Below are positions 57,984-64,000 of a DNA stretch of 64,000 nucleotides, in pieces. Origin of the DNA: Cellulomonas uda (GTDB lineage Bacteria > Actinomycetota > Actinomycetes > Actinomycetales > Cellulomonadaceae); contig NZ_BJLP01000002.1 of assembly GCF_006538705.1 (NCBI RefSeq), positions 62,001-126,000 on the forward strand. Direction: 5' to 3'. Made by a program: the position numbers and the translations under genes. The stretch's first letter is position 1. Each line of letters opens with the position of its first letter. The notes beneath the pieces were generated by a model. It did no database searches. It saw only the letters and a program-made list of their open reading frames with translations, and had not been told where the DNA came from.

Positions 57984-59243
57984 ATGGGTCGACTGCGATC
58001 GACAGCTGGCCGCGCCAAGCGCTCTCTCAAGCGGAGGGTGCGCAACGTCGTCGCACCGGCCGTCGCCTCGGACGCGAAGAAGGCCAGCAAGGCCGCGCGC
58101 GACGCGGCGACGTCCGCGGACCTCGCCGAGAGCGCGCTCGCGGAGGTCCGCCGCCTCGTCGGCGGCCTGCCCGGTGGCGTCACCGTCACGGCGGCGCGCC
58201 CGACGACCGCGAAGGTCTCCGGCCGCAAGCCCGTCGTGGGCCTCGCCGGGTTCTTCGGCGACGGCAACTACGGCGACGAGCTGTTCCTCGAGGTGTTCAA
58301 GCAGCACCTCGGCCCGCACTTCGAGCTCAAGGTCCTCGCGGACCTGCCGAGCACGCCGTACTTCTCGCGCGACGTCAAGGACGTGGTCGCGGACGTCGAC
58401 GCGATCGTCATCGGCGGCGGCGACATCCTGCAGCCGTGGAACCAGGACCCGCGCTACTTCAACCACGCGTTCCTGGCCAAGCCGGTGTTCGTCGTCGGCA
58501 TCGGCGTGCCCCAGTACACGGGCCCCAACGCGCCCGAGGAGAAGGAGCACATCGTCGCGCGGCACCGCCGCTTCATGGCGCACCCGAACGTGCGCCGGAT
58601 CGGCGTCCGCGACGACCAGGCCGCCCTGTGGATCCGCGACCGGCTCGACCCGCCGGGCGAGATCCTCGTCGCGCCGGACATCGTCTCGAGCCTCGACCTG
58701 CCCCCGGCGACGAAGCCCGCGGGTGCGCCGATCCTGGGCGTCGTGACCCGCTTCCGCCCCAACCGCGCGAAGCCGGACGACTACTCCGAGGTCGTCAAGC
58801 TCGCGCAGCACGTGACCGAGCAGGGATGGCGCGTGCGCCAGATCATCCTGGGCACGAACAACGTGGGCAAGCGTGACCTCGCGAACGCGGAGGACTTCGT
58901 GTTCGAGGGCAAGGAGGTCGTGTACTCCGAGGACCTCGACGACCTGTCGCGCGCGATCGGCGAGTGCACCACGCTCGCGTCGATGAAGTTCCACGGCACC
59001 GTGGTCGCGACGATGTACGGCGTGCCGTCGATCGTCATGATCCCGACGAACAAGAACATCAACTTCATGCACCGCATCGGGCTCGACGCGCTCGTGTCGA
59101 GCTTCGACTCGCCGCAGCTGATCGAGAAGTTCGACGGCCGGCCCGAGGTCGACCCGACGGACCTCGCGCGGATCCGCCGCCAGGCGACGGAGCACATGCG
59201 CGGGCTCGCGAACGCGATCGCCGAGGCGGTCGTCGCGCGCTGA
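57984..59243 (+). CDS. Polysaccharide pyruvyl transferase family protein (CsaB-like)
   Basis: The 419-residue protein has a basic N-terminus, an Ala/Lys-rich helical stretch (about 28-60, possibly coiled coil), then the polysaccharide pyruvyltransferase domain: 'VVGLAGFFGDGNYGDELFLE', 'DAIVIGGGDILQPWNQDPR', 'RRIGVRDDQAALWIRDRL', 'DIVSSLDLPPA', 'TLASMKFHGTVVATMYGVPS'. Family members transfer pyruvate from PEP to a sugar, making a ketal that serves as an anchor for S-layer proteins or gives negative charge. ATG 57984 is preceded by CAGGAGGA at ideal spacing. It is monocistronic, divergent from the sulfation operon and convergent with cysC, with a strong terminator between. Confidence 0.88.
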   Translation: MGRLRSTAGRAKRSLKRRVRNVVAPAVASDAKKASKAARDAATSADLAESALAEVRRLVGGLPGGVTVTAARPTTAKVSGRKPVVGLAGFFGDGNYGDELFLEVFKQHLGPHFELKVLADLPSTPYFSRDVKDVVADVDAIVIGGGDILQPWNQDPRYFNHAFLAKPVFVVGIGVPQYTGPNAPEEKEHIVARHRRFMAHPNVRRIGVRDDQAALWIRDRLDPPGEILVAPDIVSSLDLPPATKPAGAPILGVVTRFRPNRAKPDDYSEVVKLAQHVTEQGWRVRQIILGTNNVGKRDLANAEDFVFEGKEVVYSEDLDDLSRAIGECTTLASMKFHGTVVATMYGVPSIVMIPTNKNINFMHRIGLDALVSSFDSPQLIEKFDGRPEVDPTDLARIRRQATEHMRGLANAIAEAVVAR

Positions 59244-59260
59244 CCGCAGCACCGCACCCC

Positions 59261-59302
59261 GCAGCGGGGGTCGACGCCTCAGAGGCCGTCGACCCCCGCT
59301 GC
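59261..59302. terminator. Strong bidirectional terminator overlapping the cysC stop
   Basis: Perfect 16-bp arms GCAGCGGGGGTCGACG (59261-59276) and CGTCGACCCCCGCTGC (59287-59302) surround a 10-nt loop that carries the cysC stop codon. It thus serves both the pyruvyltransferase gene and cysC. Confidence 0.85.
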
Positions 59303-60580
59303 GCGTAGGGCCGCCAGGACGGTCGCGACCGCGCCGCCGATGTCGTCGCGCGACGTGTCCAGCACGACGTCCGCGTCGTGCGGCACCTCGTACGGCGAGG
59401 ACACCCCCGTGAACTCCGGCAGGTCCCCCGCCCGGGCGCGCGCGTACAGGTGCTTGCGGTCACGCGCCTCGCAGACCTCGAGGGGCGTGGCGACGTGCAC
59501 GAGCACGAACCCCGCGACCGCCTCCGTGCGGCGGCGCACGTCCGCGCGGTCCTCCTCGAACGGCGCGATCGCCGCGACGAGCACGATGCCGCCCGCGCCC
59601 GCGACGAGCGAGGCGACGTAGCCGATGCGCCGCACGTTCTGCGAGCGGGACTCGCGGTCGAACCCGAGGCCCGCGGACAGCATGTGCCGCACCTCGTCGC
59701 CGTCGAGCACGGTGACCTGCCGGGACACGGACGTCTGCAGGCGCTGCGCGACGGCCTTGGCGACGGTCGACTTCCCGGAGCCCGACAGCCCCGTGAACAG
59801 CACGACCGCGCCGGGCCCCGCGCCCGCGTCGCGCGACGACGCCAGCTCCCGCACCGAGGCGGCCGGGAACCGTGCCTCGAGCACGGCCGCGCGGCGCTGC
59901 TCGGCCTCGGCGTACGCCACCCGCGCTCCGCTGGGCGCCGCCGTGAGGTCGAGGACGTCGGTCGCGCCGTACGCGCGGGCGAGCTCGTCGAGCGTGGGCT
60001 CGCCGCCCGGCCACGCGAGGCGCTCGAGGCGCGCGCCGCGCGCCCACGGGACCGCCACGACCTCGACGGGCACCGCGACCCGGCCCGAGCGCGTCAGCTC
60101 GTCGCGCAGCGCGGCGGTCGCCCGCACGACGCCCGCCGCCGTCACGTCCAGCGCGTGCGCGGGGCGCGGCGGTGCGACGAGGCAGAGCAGGAGGACGGTG
60201 CGTACGTCCCGGGCCCGCTCGACGAGCCCGTCGACCTGGTCCAGACCGACCACGTCGTCGACCAGGACGCCCAGCGCGGGTCCGTCGCCCACGCGGTCCC
60301 GGACGGCGTGCGCGGCCACGCGGGCACGCGGGTCCGCGTCCTCGCCGCCCCGCAGCCCGCGGGGGCGCAGCGCCGCCAGCGGGTGGCCGCCGCGCTCGCG
60401 GACCGCGACGGGCGTGTTCTCGTCGTCCAGCAGGACGACGGCGCCGTCCGGGGCGGCCGCGACCACCGGGTGCCGGTCGGCCGGGATCGCCCCGCCGAGC
60501 GCGAGCTCGACGGCGTCGGCGTCCGTCGCGCCGAGGACCAGCTGGGGTAGACCGCTCCAGCGGGTCCAGTCGTCGCTCAT
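59279..60580 (-). CDS. cysC: Adenylylsulfate (APS) kinase with ATP-sulfurylase-like N-terminal region
   Basis: The C-terminal 185 residues of this 433-residue product form an APS kinase: P-loop 'VLFTGLSGSGKSTVAKAVAQ', 'VTVLDGDEVRHMLSAGLGFD', 'SRSQNVRRIGYVASLVAGAG', 'VHVATPLEVCEARDRKHLYA' and 'FTGVSSPYEVPHDADVVLDT'. It phosphorylates APS to PAPS, the sulfuryl donor. The N-terminal 240 residues include 'DAVELALGGAIPADRHPVV' and 'VLLDDENTPVAVRERGG', like the PUA-type domain of bifunctional ATP sulfurylases, but QxRNP and HxxH catalytic motifs are absent. So this part is probably regulatory or vestigial. ATG 60580 is chosen; TAACCT 8 nt upstream suggests a nearly leaderless transcript. Confidence 0.9.
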   Translation of the reverse strand: MSDDWTRWSGLPQLVLGATDADAVELALGGAIPADRHPVVAAAPDGAVVLLDDENTPVAVRERGGHPLAALRPRGLRGGEDADPRARVAAHAVRDRVGDGPALGVLVDDVVGLDQVDGLVERARDVRTVLLLCLVAPPRPAHALDVTAAGVVRATAALRDELTRSGRVAVPVEVVAVPWARGARLERLAWPGGEPTLDELARAYGATDVLDLTAAPSGARVAYAEAEQRRAAVLEARFPAASVRELASSRDAGAGPGAVVLFTGLSGSGKSTVAKAVAQRLQTSVSRQVTVLDGDEVRHMLSAGLGFDRESRSQNVRRIGYVASLVAGAGGIVLVAAIAPFEEDRADVRRRTEAVAGFVLVHVATPLEVCEARDRKHLYARARAGDLPEFTGVSSPYEVPHDADVVLDTSRDDIGGAVATVLAALRAAGVDGL

Positions 60581-60588
60581 GATCGCCC

Positions 60589-60594
60589 AGGTTA
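60589..60594 (-). promoter_or_regulatory. Candidate -10 box for cysC
   Basis: Minus-strand TAACCT ends 8 nt before the cysC ATG at 60580, with no Shine-Dalgarno in between. Only 55 bp separate cysC from the acyltransferase gene upstream, so cysC has its own promoter or is also read from upstream. Confidence 0.4.
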
Positions 60595-60635
60595 TCTCGA
60601 CCCCGGAGGTCGACAACGCGTCCCGGCGCGGGCCG

Positions 60636-62771
60636 TCACCCGTCCGCGGCGGTCCCGCTCGGGTGCGGCTCGGGGCTGCCCGTGCGGTCCCGCGCGTCGT
60701 CGTCGCGCTCGTCCAGACCCGTGGCGGCGAGGATCCGGTCGGCGACGAGCGGGCCCAGCGAGCGCGCGTACGTCGCCGTGATGTGCCCCGCCGTGTCCCG
60801 GTACGCGAGCACGCCGCCGATGACCACGGGGCACCCGGTGTCCGTGCAGTACAGGTCCTGGATGTCGACGTAGTGCGCCCGGGGCACGCGTTCCACCGCG
60901 AGCTGCAGCAGGTCGACCACGGCGAAGCCCTCGTCGAGCGGGATGGTGCAGCCCGCGGGGTCCTGCCCGATGCGCGCGACGCACGCCAGGGCCGCGTCGC
61001 TCACGATCGGACCGTCCGAGACGGCGACGACCTGCGAGCCGCGGCGCGCGACGTCGCGCATCATCGCCGCCATGCCGGGCACGCGCGAGAGCTTCTCGGC
61101 GCCGACCGCCGACCGGCTGCCCGACGTGATGACCAGGTCGTAGGGCTCGCCGTCGAGCAGCTTCGAGCGGATCTCCTCGGACGTCTCGACGCAGTTCTCG
61201 TTCACGTCGCGGCTCAGGGAGCACCCGTTGCCCACCATGACGGTGACGCGCCAGCCGCGCTCGTCGGCCTGCTCGAGCAGCCCGGGCAGCAGGGCCGCGG
61301 CGTGCGAGTTGCCGACGACCGCGACCCGCAGCGAGCCGTCCGGGTCGCCGTCCTCGCACGTGCGGGCGCCGGACGTGGGGGTCGAGTAGCAGTCGTACGC
61401 GCGCTCGGTGTCGTGCTCCGCGTCCTGCGGCGAGGGCACCATGCCGGCGAACGTGACGCCCGCGCACGCCTCGCGGTGCTCGAGCGCGAGCGCGCCGCGG
61501 CAGTCCGCCTGCACCACGGGGGGTGCGGTGGCCGTCGGCGTCGCGTTCTGCTCGAGCGCACGCACCCCGGCCGCGGCGCCCGCGACGACGAGCACCGTGA
61601 TCGCGCTCGCCGCGACCAGCGGGGTGCGCAGCCGTCGCGCCGTCTCGCGCCGCGGCAGCCCGCCCACGTGCCGCACCGGGTTCTCGACGAGGTGGTAGGC
61701 CGGGAGCGCGAGCGCCACGCCCCCGGCGAGCGCCACGGGCACGAACCACGGCGAGTCCTCGGCGAGCAGCGTGGGCAGCAGCACGACGACGGGCCAGTGC
61801 CACAGGTACAGCGAGTAGGACGCGTCGCCCACGTAGTTCGCGAACCGGTTGGTGAGCGGCCACGGGCCGCGCACGCCCGCGCCCTCGCCCGCGGCGATCA
61901 CGAGCGCGGTGGACAGCACCGGCAGCACGGCCCACGGTGCGGGGAAGCCCGCGTCCTCCCGCACGACCAGGAGCGAGACGACGATCCCCGCGAGCCCCAC
62001 CCAGGCGAGGACGGGCCGTGCACGCCCGAGCGTCATGCCCAGGCGCGCCGCGGCGATCGCGACGAGCGCACCGATGCCCAGCTCCCACACCCGCGTGAGC
62101 GTCGAGAAGAACGCGTAGGTCGGCTGCGCCGAGGTCTGGACGACCGCCCACACGAACGAGGCACCGACGACGACGCTCATCGCGGCGAACAGCGCACGGC
62201 CGTGCCGCGCCGCGCGCTCGCGCCCCGCCGCGCGGCGCGCCGTCAGGACGAGCAGGCCGAGCATGAGCCACGGCCACACGAAGTAGAACTGCTCCTCGAC
62301 GGAGAGCGACCAGAAGTGCTGCACGGGCGAGGGCGGCAGCCCCTGCGCGAAGTAGTCGGTGCCCTCGCGCGCGAACCGCCAGTTGACGACCGTGAGCGCC
62401 GCGGCGACGGCGTCGCGCACCGTGCTCGCCAGGCGGCTGCCGCCCACGAGCACGGCCGTGAGCCCCACGGTCACGGCGAGCGTCAGGAGCGCGTTGGGCA
62501 GGATGCGGCGCACGCGGCGCGCGTAGAACCCGCGGAACGAGATGGTGCCGCTGCGGCGGTGCTCGCGCAGGAGGAGTCCGGTGATCAGGTAGCCGCTGAT
62601 GACGAAGAACACGTCGACACCGACGAACCCGCCGTGCGGCCAGCCGACCACGTGGTCGGCCATCACGGCGATCACCGCGACGGCACGCAGCCCCTGGACG
62701 TCCCTCCGGCGCACTGCCGGCGTCGGGCGTTCGGCCGACGCCGCCACGGCCTCCGCGGTCGCCGACGTCAT
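60636..62771 (-). CDS. Acyltransferase-3 / SGNH O-acyltransferase (OafA-like)
   Basis: The 711-residue membrane enzyme has an AT3 domain of about ten helices (about 20-385) with 'RDVQGLRAVAVIAVMADHVV', 'GFVGVDVFFVISGYLITGLL', the 'RRVRRILPNALL' arginines and 'HFWSLSVEEQFYFVWPWLML', followed by one linker helix and an extracellular SGNH domain with 'VAVVGNSHAAALLPGLLEQA' (Ser in GNSH) and 'LAYRDTAGHITATYARSLGP' (Asp-His pair). Such proteins acetylate or otherwise acylate envelope polysaccharides. The two free-standing SGNH proteins at 12.7-15.5 kb resemble its C-terminal domain. Cys-rich loops suggest disulfides. The leader before ATG 62771 includes a stable hairpin. Confidence 0.93.
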   Translation of the reverse strand: MTSATAEAVAASAERPTPAVRRRDVQGLRAVAVIAVMADHVVGWPHGGFVGVDVFFVISGYLITGLLLREHRRSGTISFRGFYARRVRRILPNALLTLAVTVGLTAVLVGGSRLASTVRDAVAAALTVVNWRFAREGTDYFAQGLPPSPVQHFWSLSVEEQFYFVWPWLMLGLLVLTARRAAGRERAARHGRALFAAMSVVVGASFVWAVVQTSAQPTYAFFSTLTRVWELGIGALVAIAAARLGMTLGRARPVLAWVGLAGIVVSLLVVREDAGFPAPWAVLPVLSTALVIAAGEGAGVRGPWPLTNRFANYVGDASYSLYLWHWPVVVLLPTLLAEDSPWFVPVALAGGVALALPAYHLVENPVRHVGGLPRRETARRLRTPLVAASAITVLVVAGAAAGVRALEQNATPTATAPPVVQADCRGALALEHREACAGVTFAGMVPSPQDAEHDTERAYDCYSTPTSGARTCEDGDPDGSLRVAVVGNSHAAALLPGLLEQADERGWRVTVMVGNGCSLSRDVNENCVETSEEIRSKLLDGEPYDLVITSGSRSAVGAEKLSRVPGMAAMMRDVARRGSQVVAVSDGPIVSDAALACVARIGQDPAGCTIPLDEGFAVVDLLQLAVERVPRAHYVDIQDLYCTDTGCPVVIGGVLAYRDTAGHITATYARSLGPLVADRILAATGLDERDDDARDRTGSPEPHPSGTAADG

Positions 62772-62821
62772 GCGGCGGCCTCGATCGTCCTGGCCATCGT
62801 CCTGGGGGCTCCTTCTGCCAC

Positions 62822-62844
62822 GGCCCGCCTCCTGACGGCGGGCC
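62822..62844 (-). other. Hairpin in the acyltransferase gene leader
   Basis: Perfect 8-bp stem GGCCCGCC/GGCGGGCC with loop TCCTGAC, about 50 nt upstream of the ATG. It lies downstream of a possible minus-strand -10 TATCTT (62863-62858), so it would be in the 5' leader. It could be an attenuator, or a terminator shielding the divergent gene. Confidence 0.4.
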
Positions 62845-62945
62845 TGAGCGCTCCGGAAAGATACCGCCCTGCCCCGGCACCCGACGACGCCGCAGGTGAG
62901 CCGCTCCGGCGTGCCGCGCGCGCACGCCGCCCGCCCGCGCTCCGG

Positions 62946-62951
62946 TACCCT
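62946..62951 (+). promoter_or_regulatory. Candidate -10 box, leaderless pyruvyltransferase transcript
   Basis: TACCCT, exactly 7 nt, then GTG 62959 with no Shine-Dalgarno, as at 18202, 24781 and 49614. Confidence 0.45.
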
Positions 62952-62958
62952 CGGCCCG

Positions 62959-64000
62959 GTGGACGAGCCTGGCGACTACCTGCGGCGCGTCGGTGGCGTG
63001 CACGCCTTCCAGTGGAACCCGCTGCGCGAGGTCGACGGCGAGACGCAGCTGCTGAACAACTTCGGCGACCTGCTCGGCCCTGTCGTGGTCGAGCTGGTGC
63101 TCGAGTCGATCGCCCCCGGCACCCGGCTCGAGCAGACGCCCGAGCGGCGCGTCGTGTCCGTCGGCTCGGTCATGCACTTCGCCCGCCCGCGTGACGTGGT
63201 GTGGGGCACGGGCATCAACGGCAAGGTGACGAACGCGCGCGTGCACGGCGAGCGCAAGCTCGACGTCCGCGCCGTGCGCGGCCCGCTGTCCGCCGCGTAC
63301 ATGACCGCGCGCGGCATCGACGTGCCCGAGGTCTACGGCGACCCGGCAATGCTCCTGCCCATGCTCATGCCCGAGCTGTCGCTCTGGACGCGCCACCAGG
63401 TCACCGACCTGCTGGTCGCCCCGAACCTCAACGACCTGCGCTCGGGGCCGTCGTGGCCGGTCGACCCCGAGGCGGGGCAGCGCCTGCTGGTCCCGACCGA
63501 CCCGCTGCGCACGGTCCTGCGGACCATCGCGCAGTCCCGGTTCGTCGTCGGGTCCTCCCTGCACGCCGTGATCATCGCGGACGCGCTCGGCATCCCCGCG
63601 CGGTTCGTGGCCTCCGCGAACGAGTCCGTGTTCAAGTACCGCGACTACCTGGCGGGCACCGGCCGGCCCCTGGCGCGGATCGCGGACTCGGTCGACCAGG
63701 CCCTCGAGCTCGGGCCGCACGAGCCCCCGGTGATCGACCTCGAGCGCCTGCTCGCGGCCTTCCCCCGGGACGTCTGGGCGCTCGGCTCCCGGCAGACCGG
63801 GTGGGCGGGGCGGGAGTTCGGGGTCGCGCGGTTCCCGCGCGTCGTCACGAGCGACCTGCTGCGGGCGACCCGCGACGAGCTGTCGGCCGACGACCTGCGC
63901 GCGCGCTGGCTCGAGCAGCTCGTGCCGCGCGCGGTGAGTGCGGCGACGGGCGAGGAGGTCGCGCCGCTGGTGCTCGAGCCGACCGACCGGGCCACGGAAG
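62959..64000 (+). CDS. Polysaccharide pyruvyl transferase family protein (ExoV-like), cut by window edge
   Basis: The frame is open from GTG 62959 to the right edge (347 residues seen). It has 'FQWNPLREVDGETQLLNNFG' and 'NNFGDLLGPVVVELVL' at the N-terminus, 'VVSVGSVMHFARPRDVVWGT' and 'GTGINGKV', 'LDVRAVRGPLSAAYMTARGI', 'VPEVYGDPAMLLPMLMP' and 'SRFVVGSSLHAVIIADALGI'. These fit the ExoV-type pyruvyltransferases, which put pyruvate ketals on exopolysaccharide sugars using PEP. It differs strongly from the CsaB-like protein at 57984, so the two probably act on different residues. After about residue 235 the sequence is less conserved and may be a second domain. The stop lies outside the window. 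Confidence 0.87.
   Translation, partial: MDEPGDYLRRVGGVHAFQWNPLREVDGETQLLNNFGDLLGPVVVELVLESIAPGTRLEQTPERRVVSVGSVMHFARPRDVVWGTGINGKVTNARVHGERKLDVRAVRGPLSAAYMTARGIDVPEVYGDPAMLLPMLMPELSLWTRHQVTDLLVAPNLNDLRSGPSWPVDPEAGQRLLVPTDPLRTVLRTIAQSRFVVGSSLHAVIIADALGIPARFVASANESVFKYRDYLAGTGRPLARIADSVDQALELGPHEPPVIDLERLLAAFPRDVWALGSRQTGWAGREFGVARFPRVVTSDLLRATRDELSADDLRARWLEQLVPRAVSAATGEEVAPLVLEPTDRATE

Noticed and set aside
1-64000. tRNA, rRNA, riboswitch or insertion-sequence features
   Set aside because: No cloverleaf, conserved rRNA segments, known riboswitch cores, transposase motifs or flanking inverted repeats were recognised on reading both strands; a covariance-model search was not possible here.

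Overview
The window is a very high-GC (mostly 70-80%), gene-dense stretch of chromosome from an actinobacterium. The mtrA-mtrB-lpqB operon, a WhiB regulator beside manB / DUF3499 / a minimal metallopeptidase, a TIGR03089 protein, cell-wall-binding repeat 2 proteins and LytR-CpsA-Psr proteins together point to a Cellulomonas-like member of the Micrococcales. This placement is inferred from gene content and codon use. Many genes overlap by 4 bp (ATGA/GTGA) or share TGATG junctions, and several promoters look leaderless. No rRNA, tRNA, IS element, prophage or CRISPR array was seen.

Positions 1-12.7 kb hold housekeeping envelope functions: a PH-domain membrane protein, the minus-strand operon mtrA > mtrB > lpqB, and a divergent plus-strand operon (membrane protein, DUF4129, DUF4350, MoxR ATPase, DUF58) flanked by SpoIIM and RDD membrane proteins. 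Positions 12.7-25.6 kb hold two tandem secreted SGNH proteins, a Trm112-like protein, manB (phosphomannomutase), a zinc-ribbon ORF with no proper stop, DUF3499, a metallopeptidase-fold protein with a damaged HExxH, DUF5719, a 1262-residue polytopic glycosyltransferase, WhiB2-type whiB and a TIGR03089 protein.

From 25.7 kb to the right edge the window is essentially one surface-glycan island. It encodes nucleotide-sugar synthesis (acetyltransferase, aminotransferase and dehydrogenase of the WbpD/E/B type, a UDP-GlcNAc 2-epimerase and a UDP-sugar 6-dehydrogenase: together a plausible route to UDP-ManNAcA or UDP-ManNAc3NAcA), at least seven glycosyltransferases, a TagGH/Wzm-Wzt type ABC exporter, two LCP ligases that would attach the glycan to peptidoglycan, and peptidoglycan remodelling enzymes (two SpoIID/LytB proteins and an amidase with cell-wall-binding repeats).

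The right part (52-64 kb) adds glycan decoration. CysD, CysN and CysC would make PAPS and CysQ would recycle PAP. Next to them lie a frameshifted tandem-domain sulfotransferase, two polysaccharide pyruvyltransferases and an acyltransferase-3/SGNH protein. No cysH or sulfite reductase is present here, so the sulfur genes look devoted to sulfating a surface polymer. Other points of interest are a recurring uncharacterised Rossmann-like module (C-terminal in two glycosyltransferases, free-standing in a 119-residue protein), GTCACA-type direct repeats in front of the amidase operon that resemble MtrA sites, and hairpins at convergent junctions whose arms contain both stop codons.
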